The translations under genes and the position numbers were made by a program. Shown here piece by piece: positions 33,191 to 44,144 of a DNA stretch of 64,000 nt. This DNA is from Phragmites australis. Its lineage: Eukaryota > Streptophyta > Magnoliopsida > Poales > Poaceae. Below the pieces are notes generated by a model that saw only the letters and a list, made by a program, of their open reading frames with translations, did no database searches and was not told where the DNA came from. How positions within the stretch are numbered: position 1 is the first letter of the stretch; each line of letters starts with the position of its first letter. The stretch covers positions 7,977,501 through 8,041,500 of the forward strand of contig NC_084932.1 of the NCBI RefSeq assembly GCF_958298935.1, in the 5' to 3' direction.

Positions 33191-36065
33191 TCTTCTGGAA
33201 ACCACCGCGGGACTTCTGATGGCTTTGCCTCTATAGCCTCGTCGCGGCTAAAGATCAAGGAGGTTGCAGACCGCCTCCCTTGGCCCGATCGTTGGGTCCA
33301 CCTCTAGTAACCGCTGTTGGACTCCGGGTGGCCTTGCCTCTAGAGTCTTGCCATGATTAGAGGCCCAGGGGGTTGCGGACCACCTCCCTTGGCCCCATCA
33401 ACTGCTTCATCTCTGGCAAGCGCTACGGGACTCCGAGTGGCCTAGCCTCCAGAGCCTTGCTCCGCGACTAAAGGCCAAACAAGTCACACAATGCCTCCCT
33501 CGGCCCTATCATTGCCTTCACCTCTGATAATCATCGTGGGACTTCAGATGGCCTTGCCTCCAGGGCCTCGCTGCGACCAGAGGCCCAGGGGGTCACAGAC
33601 CACCTATCTTGGCCCCATCGTCGGCTTCACCTCCGGCAAGCACCGCGAGACTCCAGGTGGCCTTGCCTACACAGCCTCATCATGACTATAGGCCAAGTAG
33701 GTCGTGGACCGCCTCCCTCAACCACATCGTTGGTTCCAACTTCGAAAAACACCCTGGGACTCCTGGTGGCTTTGCCTCTGGAGCCTCACCGCTGTTAGAG
33801 GCCTAGTGGGTCACAAACTGCCTCCCTCAGCCTGATCGTCGGCTTCACCTCTGGCAACCGCTGCAGGACTTCGAGTGGCCTTGCATTCGGAGCCTCACCA
33901 CGGCTAAAGGCCAAACGGGTTGCGGACTGCCTCCCTCAGCCCCATCGTTGGCTTCACCTCTGTCAACCATCGTGGGACTCCAGATGGCCTTACCTCCGGA
34001 GGCTCGCCACGGCTAGAGGCCCAGGGGGTTGCTAACTGCCTCCCTCGGTCCCATCATCAGCTTCACCTCTAGCAACCACCGTAGTTCTCTGGGTTGCCTT
34101 GCCTCCAGAGACTCACCATGGCTATAGGCTTAGGGGATCACTGACCGCCTCCCTTGGCCTCATCATCAGCTCCACCTCCAACAAATGCCGTGGGACTTCG
34201 AGAGGCTTTTCCTCTAGAGCCTCGCTATGGCTAGAGACCTAGGGGTCACAGACCGCCTCCCTCGGCCCCATCGTTGGCTTCACCTCCGGAAAGCGCCGTC
34301 TGAATCCGGGTGGCCTTGCCTCTAGAGCCTCACCGTGGCTAAAGGCCAAGCGGATCGTGTACCGCCTCCCTCGACCCCGTCGTTGGCTCCACCTCCGGCA
34401 AACGCCATGGGACTCCAGGTGGCCTAGCCTCTAGAGCCTCACCACGACTAGAGGCCCAGGGTGTCGCGGACTGCCTCCCTCAGCCCCATCATTGGCTTCA
34501 CCTCTAGCAACCGCTGTGGGACTCTGAATGGCCTTGACTCTGGAGCCTCGCCGTGGCTAAAGACCATGGGAGTCACGGACCGCCTCTCTCATCCCCATCA
34601 TAGGCTTCACCTTCGGCAAGCGCCGCAGGACTCTGGGTGGCCTTACCTCCGGAGCCTCGCCGTGGCTAAAGGACAAACGGGTCACAGACTGCCTCCCTCG
34701 GCCTCATCATCGATTCCACCTCTGACAAGTGCTGTGGGACTCGAGGTGGCCTTGCCTCTGGAGCCTCGCTGCGGCTAGAGTCTCAGGGGTTCGCAGACTG
34801 CCTCCCTCAGCCCCATCATCGGCTTCACCTCCGGCAATGGCCGCAGGGCTTCTGGTGGCCTTGCCTCCAGAGCCTCTCTACGGCTAAAAGCCAAATGTGT
34901 CATGGACCACCTCTCTCAGCCCCATCATTAGCTTCACCTCCAGCAACTGTAGTGGGACTCCGGATGGCCTTGCCTCCAGAGCCTCACTGTGGCTAGAGGC
35001 CTAGGGGGTCGCTGACTGCCTCCCTCGGCCCCATTGTCCACTTCACCTCTGGCAACCGCCTCGGGACTCCGAATAGCCTTACCTCTAGAGCCTTGCTACG
35101 GCTAAAGGCCTAGGGGATCGTAGACCGCATCTCTCGGCCCCATCGTCAGCTGCACCTCCATGAATCACTGCGGGTCTCTGGGTGGCCTTGCCTCCGGAGC
35201 CTCACACTGGCTAAAGGCCGAGGGAGTCACAGACTGCCTCCCTCAGCCTGATCATCGGCTTCACCTCTGGCAAGAGCTGCGGGACTCCGGGTGGCCTTGT
35301 CTCTGGAGCCTCGTCGCGGCTAGAGGCCCAGGGGGTCACAGACCGCCTCCCTTGGCCCCATCATTGGCTTTACCTCTAGCAACTGCTACAGGACTCTGGA
35401 TGGCCTTGTCTCTGGAGCCTCACCATGGGTAAAGGTCCATGGGGTCGTATACTACCTCCCTTGACCCGATCATTAGCTCCACCTCCGGCAACCGCCGTGG
35501 GATTCTAGGTGGCCTTGCCTCCGGAGCCTCGCTGCAGCTAAAAGCCAAGCGGGTCGTGGACCACCTCCCTCGGCCCCATCATCGGCTTCACATCCTGCAA
35601 CCATCATGGGACTCTGGGTGGCCTTGCCTCTAAAGCCTCATCGCAGCTAAAGGCTAAGGGGGTCGCGGATCGCCTCCCTCGGCTCCATCATCGACTTCAA
35701 GTCCGGCAAGCACCGTGGGACTCTAGATGGCCTTGCCTCTAGAGCCTTACCATGGCTAAAGGCCAAGCAGGTCGCGGACTACCTCATCTGTGGCCCACTC
35801 ATCGGCTTCACATCCGGCAAGCACCACATGACTCTAGGTGACCTTACCACTGGAGCCTCACTACGGCTAAAGGCCCAGGGGGTCCTAAATAGCCTCCCTC
35901 GGCTCGATCGTCAGCTTCACCTCTGGCTAATGCCACGAGACTCCAGGTGGCCTCACCTCCAGAGCTTCACCATGGCTGAAGGCTGAGGAGGTCACAAACC
36001 GCCTCCCTCGGCCCTCATGACAGCTCCATCCCCAGCGATCACTGCCGGGCTCTGGATGGATTACC
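33190..36065. repeat. Element B main array: ~26 copies of a 110-bp unit
   Basis: This is the reverse complement of the element A unit: GCCTCCCTCGGCCCCATCGT, GGCTTCACCTCCGGCAA, GGGACTCCGGGTGGCCTTGC and TCTGGAGCCTCGCC. Anchors at 33271, 33381 and 33491 give 110 bp. It is longer than the array in A by about six units. Confidence 0.95.
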
Positions 36066-36365
36066 TTGAATTGGAAATCTAGAACAAATTTAGAGTGGAG
36101 TCTGTACCAGCCTCAGATAGAAGAGAGGGCTCCTTGCTCCAGCTGCCAACACAACCACGATGTGCGCAAAGGCCAAGTAAGGTACTGCACTTGGGGGATC
36201 GAAGGCACATAAAACATACGTCTGGCCACCTATTCGGAGGATCGCTCATATTTCAATCTGATAAAAGACAACAAGCAGTTTACAAAGGAGGCATTGACAA
36301 ACAAAAAACAAATCCTGAGAGAGCAACCCAGGGGGAAAAAGAGTACAAGGTGACGATCAAGGATG

Positions 36366-36794
36366 CTACAATTGGCGACGCATATCATGATTGATGCGCT
36401 TCATCTGTGGCTTACCACTACAAAGAATAATATAGTAGTCGATCCCTGAGTCGCCAGAGGACAAGGAAGAGGCTGTGGCCCTCTTCCCCTCCTCGTCAAC
36501 CTTTTTCTTCTTCACCTTGGCTGCCTCCTTCTCCTCTTCTGCCTTCTCCTCCACATCAATCTCCCTCTCCAGAGAATCTCAGTCGATGTCCTCGTCATCA
36601 TCAGAGATGGCGATGGTCTCGGCTGGAGCAACCGCTTGGATAGGAGGCTGGGATGGAGCAATGGGAGGTAGCCGACTTTGCAAGGAGGGGAGTACCATGG
36701 ACATTGGCTCCAACTCCGCAAGTACCAGCATCGGCGGTAAGGGTGACCTCACCATTGAGAACATCGACATCTCCGATGATGAGGAGGACGCCAT
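36366..36794 (-). pseudogene. Antisense ORF (aORF) of element B
   Basis: The frame starts MASSSSSEMSMFSMVRSPLP, continues LAELEPMSMVLPSLQS, then PIQAVAPAETIAISDDDEDI. An in-frame TGA at 36579-36581 stands where element A has TGG (Trp). Beyond it the same frame continues DSLEREIDVEEKAEEEKEAA, a Lys/Glu-rich stretch and SGKPQMKRINHDMRRQL to the stop at 36366. Only one nonsense change separates it from an intact ~142-residue protein. It is antisense to the LTR and lies ~0.9 kb before LTR2, as in A. Confidence 0.65.
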
Positions 36795-36799
36795 ACTCT

Positions 36800-37703
36800 A
36801 AAAAACCAAGGAGAAATGCTCCCCTACACAAGCAGCAAAGGATCAGCTGGGTGAACCCTAGTTTTATAGCCAAGCCGAATGGTTGCACACCCCTAGGGAA
36901 GGAAACTGAATCACCGTGGGTGTCATTTCACGACGGTTCCAATTACTCCCCCAGGGGGCCTGTGGCCACACCCTGGCTGATCCCTGTCCACATGGCATCA
37001 TCCTGCAGTGGCACCTGGGTTTTTTGCGCACACGTCCCATCGCATTCATAAACCATACCCCTTTTTGGTGCATGCAAAGGATAGGGGCACTAGACCTCAA
37101 GCAAAATTGCACATAACCTCGTCATATGCACCGCCATTAGCTGAAGGGCTCATGGCCATGCCCCGACTAATCTATGTCCACATGGCGGCATCCTATGGTG
37201 GCACCTCGGGTTTTCGCACACCTATCTCATCACATTTATGAGCTAAGCCCCTATCGGCGCATGCAAGAATCATGGGTACAAGACCCCAAGCACGACTATG
37301 CATGACCCCGTCAGACGCATTGCCATTACCACACGCCATCCAATACTTATGTTGAGAACAAAGAATATATCTTGCCTCCACGCACAACCCCTGAATGACG
37401 GTTCAAGTGGCAAGAAGACTCATCATCAGAGAAGCTGAAGGGTTTACTCCGGCTTCCGCATGGACTCTGAAACATGGTGCCTCTGCTATCATCTCAACGG
37501 CCTTCGGCTCCGATGTTATGTACACCTCCGAGACTTGCCGCTTAAATCAGGCCCAGACATCACTCCTTATGGTTATTACTAAGAGACTCCTCTATGGATT
37601 GAAGCTATGTCATGGGATATTTTGACTATGATGCCGAGATGGAGCTAGTTCTTTTTACATCCACTCACCCCTTCTCACCTCGGGCTAGCGAATGAGGGGG
37701 TAC
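36800..37703. other. Element B sequence before LTR2
   Basis: No gene was seen. A duplicated ~100-bp phrase (CATGGC-CATCCTG-GGCACC... at about 36990 and 37170) is present. The purine-rich AATGAGGGGGTAC ending at 37703 is the likely polypurine tract. Confidence 0.4.
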
Positions 37704-38584
37704 TGTTAGGGGAAATACACCAGCCCGTAGACATTGCTAAAAGGTCACCGCCAGGTGCTTCTCTGGAGCCCTTGGGCTCTAGATACAAAGGAGGAAGCCT
37801 GGCTTCCAGAGGCCGTAGGCCCCTCTAGCTATTGTCCCCCAAGATAGGAGAAGAAGCCATCCTTTGGGGGAGGTTGGGGGTCGTCTCTGAGGATCCCCCA
37901 TGCCCCGGTCTCGTTGGCCTCCTAGAGCCCCAGTCTCCCAGAGCCACAGCCTCTTGGAGCCCTAGTCTCCCGGAGCCCTAGTCTCCCAGAGCCACAGTCT
38001 CCTGGAGCCACAGTCTCTTAGAGCCACAGCCTTCTGGAGCCTCAGCCTCCCAAAGGCCCCCATCTCCCAGAGCCTAGGTGGGCTCCCCAGAGCCCACAAG
38101 AATGGGCCATCAGACCTTGGAAAAAGATCAACCAGAATGGACCCACCAGCAATTCTCCACATGTAAGGAGGTGACATACATTTAATACGATGCAAGTGAA
38201 GGCCATCCTAACATCTTGGCAGTGCGGTGCCGCAATAGGCGACTGACGGAATACACGCCTTTAGGGCCATTTGCATCAGTGTATCACCATAGTAGACAAT
38301 ATCTTCTAAATTAGGGGCAAAGATATCCCACCTAGACCCATATTTGGTGCTCTAGGCCCATGACGTATTGTGATATTTGTATCGCTGTAAGGGCATACCT
38401 GTATATTTGTACCCTGGATAGCCCTATAAATAGAGACCCTTGGCCATCAGGCCAAGGGACCGATCCTTTTCACCATCAACATATTTGGTGTTCCTCCCTC
38501 TCCACTTCTTCTCCAAGCTTGAGCCACTCCTGTGAGTGAGCCCTCACCGTGCTTGTTCGTGCAAGATATCTTCTTGCGCTAACA
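37704..38584 (+). repeat. Element B, LTR2
   Basis: It begins TGTTAGGGGAAATACACC and ends CTTGCGCTAACA, with canonical TG...CA ends. It is 881 bp against 791 bp in LTR1; the excess lies in the repeat at 37915-38090. The leader GCGCGCCATCCGTGGGGATC follows, as after LTR1. Confidence 0.8.
37915..38090. repeat. Minisatellite in LTR2 (~20-bp unit)
   Basis: About eight or nine imperfect copies of GGAGCC(C/A)(T/C)AGTCTCCC-like text, alternating GAGCCCTAGTCTCCC and GAGCCACAGTCTCCT. LTR1 holds only about three copies at the same place (30335-30410). Confidence 0.75.
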
Positions 38585-39599
38585 GCGCGCCATCCGTGGG
38601 GATCTAAAGATAGAAGTACAAGGGGAGGTAGGACGCCACCAAGGACCACCAAGGCATTGGTGCAATCATCCGCTTCTATTGCCACACCCATGCAGGAGTA
38701 CGCATGATAGCTTCAACCGGGCCGCCTATGTGCCCTCGCCCACTTCACAGCTGGGTTGGCATGGAAGCCCGAACCGATGCAGAAGCTTTCTAGTAGTGGA
38801 GCGGGGAGGACATCGCCGCACCCTAGAAGTTTGTCGCCAAGGCCGCTACAAGACAGGCCATCCTCCAATGGTTCTAGGCGCTTGAGCCCAAGGGCACCCA
38901 TGCCTGGGCTCAGCCCCCAGATGATTCTGGCAGCGACACCCCCAGCACCTCCATTGAGCCAGTGTCCTCTAAGAGCTTGGTCACCCGGCAACCTCCTCAC
39001 CCCTCAAGGGTGGAAGGAAATTCTGGGGGATCAAAGGCTCCAATACGTGCAGATCCCGCTGGCACCGGGGGCACCGACCGTAGGCTCCAACACTCCTGGA
39101 AGAATACCATTGCATCTTGCATGGGGATGAACATGGCCACAGTACCAGTCACTGTTGGACCCTCGTAACCTTCCGGGAATAATACCTCAGGAGGAGGATG
39201 GGATGCCCGACAGGAGGAAAAGCTGGCAACATGTGTCCTGATGGTCGTGAGGCTGCAGCAGGTCACTGGGCAAGAGGTCGGATCTTACTAAGCCCCACTC
39301 GGCCCGTAGGGTCACCTCTGACTCTGCCACCAATGGTGCAATTTCCTAGTGATGGGGACTGAGACGCACAAGCAGCGCCACCTAGGCCTTCAGAGTGGTG
39401 GGACCCCTCACTGACCTCCCGGGATGGATTTGACGTTTGAGAGGTTGGCTATACCAAAGGTTTACCAGGATCTGTTAATGGGACTCCGGATGCTTTGGAC
39501 TCCCGTGTAGCCCAAGCCTTTCAGCAGACAGCTCTGGCTGAGGGAGCCAACCCTTCCAGCACCTATAGGCTGTGAAGGCTCCCTAGTCCCCGACCTTGC
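38585..39599 (+). mobile_element. Second, partial internal copy of element B
   Basis: It is colinear with 30918-31945 (same leader, same gag-like frames, same end GTCCCCGACCTTG). Differences are small indels: it lacks ~45 bases near 38755 present in copy 1 and keeps ~26 bases (near 38822) missing from copy 1. It stops abruptly at 39599, where LINE sequence resumes. Confidence 0.8.
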
Positions 39600-39797
39600 G
39601 CATTCCAGTTTTTGGTTGTAATGTTGGTCATTTCCCTATTAAATACCTAGCAGTTCCTTTGCATCATTGTAAAATTGGAAGAGTAGATATCCAACCTATA
39701 GTTGACAAGATAATTAAAAGAGTAGCAGGTTGGAGAGAGATTATTTTTCCATGTGGAAAATTGGTGCTAATCAAAACATGCCTTGCTAGTATACCAA
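39600..39797 (+). pseudogene. LINE segment 3: reverse transcriptase C-terminal region
   Basis: The frame reads VFGCNVGHFPIKYLAVPLHH, then VDKIIKRVAGWRE and KLVLIKTCLASIPI. This is the conserved region downstream of the RT domain of plant L1 LINEs (PIKYLGVPLH...KRVAGW...LIK..L.SIPI in the family). Roughly 80 residues between the YADS box and this block are missing, so sequence was lost at the element B junction. Confidence 0.85.
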
Positions 39798-40112
39798 TCA
39801 CCAATTGCTTTGCATCAACCATCTCAATCTTCTTCAAGAGATCTCTTGTTTACTTCGTCTAGTGGATGAGTGTACTATGCTTATGATGCTTGATTTTAAG
39901 TCTAAGGAAGAAGTAAATCTCTCCCATCATTGACATCTCGAATTCCCTGCTCATAGTTTATGCAATCTTAGCCAGAAGAATATGAGAAGATCCAAAAAAA
40001 TTATATCATCCACGTATATTTGGACTAATAGGAAGTCATTGCCATGTTTGAAAGTGAATACAGTTTTGTCTACTGACCCCATCTAATACCCATGCTCTAA
40101 CAAGATGGTCTC
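39798..40112 (-). pseudogene. Copia reverse transcriptase fragment
   Basis: On the minus strand, DKTVFTFKHGNDFLLVQIYV is followed by DDIIF (the YVDD catalytic box), then in shifted frame TMSREFEMSMMGEIYFFL and DLLKKIEMVDAK. These are consecutive landmarks of Ty1/copia RT. Both ends are truncated; it abuts LINE sequence on the left and a gypsy LTR-like block on the right. Confidence 0.8.
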
Positions 40113-40119
40113 ACTACCA

Positions 40120-40755
40120 CAGGAACCCCAATTAGCGATCGCCTTGTTGAATATCTAACTATGGGTATATATGCATAAGGAGTACACCACATACGGATAG
40201 GATACATCGTATACTTGATGGACAAGTATGGATATTGTGGACCCAAATCTGCGGGACCCGATATACTCAGGGATTTAGGAACCCATCCTAGGAAGGTCTT
40301 GATCGGGTTAACTGACTTGAGTACGACTAATACTCAAGCTGGATTTGGCTGCCTTGCCTTATTGACAAGACGGAGGACTCCACATTGACTATGGTAGGAT
40401 TCAGGGCAGCACCAGGACCCCTATATAAGGCGAGGACTTAGGCCCTCTAGGGGAGGAGAAAAACTCAACTTGCAATTGGCAACTCGGCACAAGCACTAGG
40501 ACCATAACTCTTGGAGATACTCAGCGACTTCAATCCTAGATTAGCTTAGATCTGATCTACTCCTTTTAATCAGTCTAGCCACATTACCTATACTCGAGGG
40601 AATACATATACAATATCATCCATACAGGACGTAGGGTATTACTCCAGCCGGGGCCCCGAACTTGTCTACATCGCATGCCTTGCTTCTTGTTCGATCCCTG
40701 ATCTTGAAGGTACCCCAGTCTAATCACATACATATTGTCAGGAACTAATCTTTGA
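40120..40755 (+). mobile_element. Gypsy 5' LTR fragment
   Basis: LTR-like sequence with TATA-like CCCTATATAAGGCGAGG (about 40420), ending just before a leader of the TTGGCGCGCCAGGTAGGGGG type (here TTGGTGCACTAGGTAGGGGG, 40759-40778). The left boundary is uncertain. The family is probably Tat/Ogre-like by leader type (recalled). Confidence 0.5.
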
Positions 40756-40803
40756 TAGTTGGTGCACTAGGTAGGGGGCCTTTTTTGTTTTTCAGGATCG
40801 ATC

Positions 40804-41473
40804 ATGTCCCAAGTACGCATCCACATCAGATTCTTCGACACCGGTTTCTATGAGCACTTTGCGTCGACGACAGTCATCTTCGAATCACCTCCTGCCAGAT
40901 CTAAGATCATTTTTAGAACTATGGTTTACCGCTGGGACAATCAGAGTGGACTTATTCACACCGATATTCTCGAGTCCAGCCCATTTGGACGCATACCGCA
41001 AGGTGGGGCACCTCGAGTGGGATCCTAAGGAGGCTAGTGTTCTTTAGTTCATGGACACTGACAATGATAGGAAAGTCAGGAAAGTGGCAATGATGGTTCC
41101 ATCAATGGCCAGAGCAGCCGAATAGATAGATTCATTTTTTTGGTCGAAGTTGACGACACCCCCATTGACCAAAACATGAAAGATCCAGACACCACGATGA
41201 ATAACAGTGTAGTAATCCTTGAAGATCTAGCAGCGGTGGATGCCACCCATGGTATCGGTGCCACCAAATAATTACCACTAGGGACATCCACGGTTGGAGC
41301 TCTACAGGCACCCGATACAGCCCATCATCGATAGACGACTAAGGGTCAGGTGAACCCTAGTATTCAACGTTGACTCGACTTAGGGATGCATGCTATCTAG
41401 GTGATGCCTCCACCTGCAATGATTCCATGATTGAAGGAGGACCCCCTCTCAACATAGCGATTAAGGAGCAGCG
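40804..41473 (+). pseudogene. Gypsy leader and start of gag, broken
   Basis: An ATG 25 bases after the leader opens a 74-residue frame (MSQVRIHIRFFDTGFYEHFA...). Continuing sequence is charged and protein-like but interrupted by stops (e.g. near 41047 and 41125). It is cut by the CACTA element at 41477. No further part of this element was seen. Confidence 0.45.
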
Positions 41474-41476
41474 TCA

Positions 41477-41690
41477 CACTACTATAGAAACCCCCTTCAC
41501 TGCCGATTTTGGAGCCAGCAGTGGGCAACGGACAATGATAATCGAGGATTATCACTGCTGGCTCCGTGGATTGGTAGTGAAAGGGGTTATCGCAACCGAC
41601 TGAAGGATTTGGCCGGCAGTGATACCCAAGGCATCACTACTAGCTGAAACCTTTGGTCGACAGTGATTCACTCTCCTCCCTCCTCGGTCC
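41477..41690. repeat. CACTA terminal and subterminal repeats
   Basis: After the terminus, short motifs containing CACTGCCG / GGCAGTGA / CAGCAGTG recur in both orientations (about 41498, 41516, 41550, 41614 and 41660), as in CACTA subterminal regions where transposase binds. CACTGCCGATTTTGGAGCC pairs with TCACTGCTGGCTCCG as an inverted repeat. Confidence 0.6.
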
Positions 41691-42120
41691 TCCCTCTCTC
41701 TGTCCTCTTTGTACTCCCTCTCTCCTCGATCTCTCCATCTCTCTCTCAATACATGCATACAACGATACATATATTTACTGTAAATCAATAATAAAAGCAC
41801 CTTCATTAATGCATAGTAATGAACATATATTACAAGTCAGGCATCGACAAACACACATATATACATATTAGTTCTCATAGGTCACCCCCTGAAAAGTCAG
41901 TCGACTTGAGCTAGTCCAGTATCCCTCTACCTCTCTCGTGATGAGGACTGCGTCTCCACACTAACGACTGATGGCGTGTGTACATCCAGGGACGCCGGGG
42001 GGCGGATGGTGGTGGAGCGGAGGACCCAACCAAGCCTGATCGACCGCAGCATTGCCTATGCATTAGGCTCATCGGCGTGTCAAAGACATCGAAGTCTGAT
42101 GCCTGGACGCCTCTACGGTT
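41691..42120. other. CACTA non-coding stretch
   Basis: A CT-rich run (about 41675-41745) is followed by AT-rich sequence; nothing coding was recognised. Confidence 0.35.
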
Positions 42121-42360
42121 TCAGCCTTCAACTTCCTCTACAGCACATTGATGGGCCACCCTCTGGTCCTCCTCCTCCTGGCCACGCTTACAGGACACTG
42201 CTTCTTTCTCCTCCGCAGTGCACAGTTGATGGGCCAGCCTCTCATCCTCCACCTCCTGGGCATGCTTACGGGATGTTGCTTCTTGCTCCTCCTTCGCATC
42301 ATCGTTGGAAGGCCATTCTGTCGAAGAGTTTTCCAATGATACCAATTTCACATCATACAT
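42121..42360 (-). CDS. Acidic, repeat-containing ORF of the CACTA element
   Basis: A 79-residue frame contains two related units: EATSRKHAQEVEDERLAHQL and EAVSCKRGQEEEDQRVAHQC. It is Glu/Lys-rich and probably helical. It lies downstream of the peptidase region on the same strand and may be the C-terminal tail of that gene or a separate exon. No family was recognised. Confidence 0.3.
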   Translation of the reverse strand: MYDVKLVSLENSSTEWPSNDDAKEEQEATSRKHAQEVEDERLAHQLCTAEEKEAVSCKRGQEEEDQRVAHQCAVEEVEG

Positions 42361-42734
42361 AGTAATTCATATCATTCATTAATAAATAGAAATTAACTTC
42401 TTTCATTAATATTGTGTCAATTGACGAAATATAATACGTTGTCAAGCCCCTTGTAGCCTTCCTCCTTCTCACCTACTCTCTACTAGAAGGTATGATATCA
42501 TCTGAAGGTCTCTCACATGTGGACGGCTTGATCGGTTCATGAATCTTGCCATTTGGGTTGATAACATGTTCCAAGAAGAACCTGGCCATCAGTTCTTGAA
42601 GGGCATGTATTTCTGCAGATTGTAATACACTTGTGCATAGTTTGGAGCACTGTGTTTGAAGAATTGAAAGAATTAGTCCTTGAACATGTGTAGAAATTGA
42701 AAAGAAGGCATCGATATTATTTCATACCTCAAGA

Positions 42735-44050
42735 TCATTGAGCCTAATAGCGTCTCTGTCTGGGTTGGATGCGTCCATGAAAGTAAGAACATAAAACACA
42801 CAGAGATTATTGTCGGGTGGCTGCCTCATACACTTCAAGAGGAAATGATTCGTTAGTGGAATGGATTGAACCTTTTTATTCAGTAGGAAATGCAAGACAT
42901 GAATATGGATTGTGTACCGAAAAGTCGGGTTTTATAACGTACTGCTTCCTGAATGGAAAGTGGATAACACTCTTTTTGCAGTATCTTGTGTACGCCCTGT
43001 ACGTGAATATGAATACCAATTAAACTTAGATGAAATCATTGAGAAGATTAAATGATGGAGTTAACCTATTTAGCATGTCAATGAGGTGTTGGTTAGTCAT
43101 TTTATCTCTCTTTTGTGAGTCCAAGACAATGATCTTGCTCAAGTCTGGGTGGATGACAAAGAGGATCTAATGAAAACTGCAGATTATGTCACCATAGCAA
43201 ATTAGTACTAGAATCGAGTTGCTCATAAAATGAGGACACCCTGGCGTGCAAATATGTAGTCATAGTAGTAGGGTAAGAGTATGAATTTCTTGTATTGGTG
43301 GTGAAACAGACACTTCAATAAGTAGTCTTTGGTGAAGTCTGGATTACTCGTTACAAGTTTCTGGTTCACAAGCCTAGAATCGATGAATCCTACTTTATTA
43401 TCTAAGTCTTTTTCATATTGGATCTCCATTCTATGAAAGAGAGAAGTTAGCTATGCAATTTCAAGGTACAATATCATATAAAGTGAATTATATGCATAAG
43501 TCACTTACAGAGTCCATGCTCTTACTATAGCCACATCGAGGGCATCTTCCTTGTGCAGTTCAAACAAGTGCAAGAATTACAACCAGAAGAAGCCGTCCCT
43601 GTTGAGGAAATATTAATCCATGTATCTTATGGGGAACGCCTGAAAGCCCTGCCTGGACTGCTCCAAGTACCACTGATGTAATCGACGCATTTGACTTGCA
43701 AGGTTTCTTTCTATATCTGGTTTGACCAAATGTTTGCTCAACTCAAATGGCCATTTAACATCCAACTGTGATATATCCACTCCCACAGTAAGCCATGTTA
43801 GTTCCTCTACTGTTATTCTTGAATCAGCTAGGAAGTCTGCAATGCTTAGAGTATCCTTAATTATTGGGCCTAATTTGCTCTTGGCCTTCTTCTTGCTGAT
43901 GTGTCCATAGTTAGTCAACATCTTACTTGAAGGCGCCCTTGTTTGTTTAGCTTTGGCCATTTTCATGAAAAAATTCAAGGCATCTTTGGGCACAATAGGC
44001 TTCAGTGGAGGTGGTGGAGGATGGAAATGAGACGTGACACTGGCGTCCAC
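42735..44050 (-). pseudogene. Ulp1-like (C48) peptidase gene of the CACTA element, broken
   Basis: In order on the minus strand: N-terminal frame 43613-44050 with MAKAKQTRAPSSKMLTNYGH, then TIKDTLSIADFLAD-like text and RRLHQWYLEQSRQGFQAF; a piece near 43500-43560 reading HKEDALDVAIVRAWTL; 43223-43429 with EIQYEKDLDNKVGFIDSRLV and KKFILLPYYYD; near 43100, IIVLDSQKRDK; near 42820, MRQPPDNNLCVFYVLTFMDA. This is the layout of the SUMO-protease-like ORF common in plant CACTA elements. The NLC box with the presumed catalytic Cys is present; the HWILLVI segment with the catalytic His is frameshifted. Stops and shifts make it inactive, some perhaps being introns. Confidence 0.7.
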
Positions 44051-44144
44051 AGTGTTTTTGGTTTCCTAATCAGTAAGTGAATAGACATCATTGGGTTCCG
44101 CCAACTTCTTAGACGCCATCGACTTCTTAGATGATATCGTCTAC

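Larger units (their letters stand above)
30127..39599 (+). mobile_element. Element B: Tat/Grande-like non-autonomous element, tandem form
   Basis: Order: LTR1 30127-30917, internal 30918-37703, LTR2 37704-38584, then a second partial internal copy 38585-39599. It inserted into a LINE. No reverse transcriptase or integrase was found. The internal part holds a gag-like leader, a 110-bp array (32515-33190), the main 110-bp array (33190-36065) and an antisense ORF (36366-36794). It is homologous to element A but in inverted orientation. The LTR TATA (CCTATAAATACAGACC, about 30760) fixes the plus orientation. The LTR-internal-LTR-internal layout implies recombination between tandem copies and later loss of the last LTR. 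Confidence 0.8.

Noticed and set aside
32515..36065. Tandem arrays as CRISPR or centromeric satellite
   Set aside because: Units are directly adjacent without spacers, so not CRISPR. They lie within an LTR element between leader and 3' LTR, and the same units occur in element A, so they are internal to the element rather than a chromosomal satellite.
42148..42339. Plus-strand hydrophobic ORF as a membrane protein
   Set aside because: It is the complement of the Glu/Lys-rich minus-strand frame at 42121-42360, which fits the orientation of the CACTA genes.
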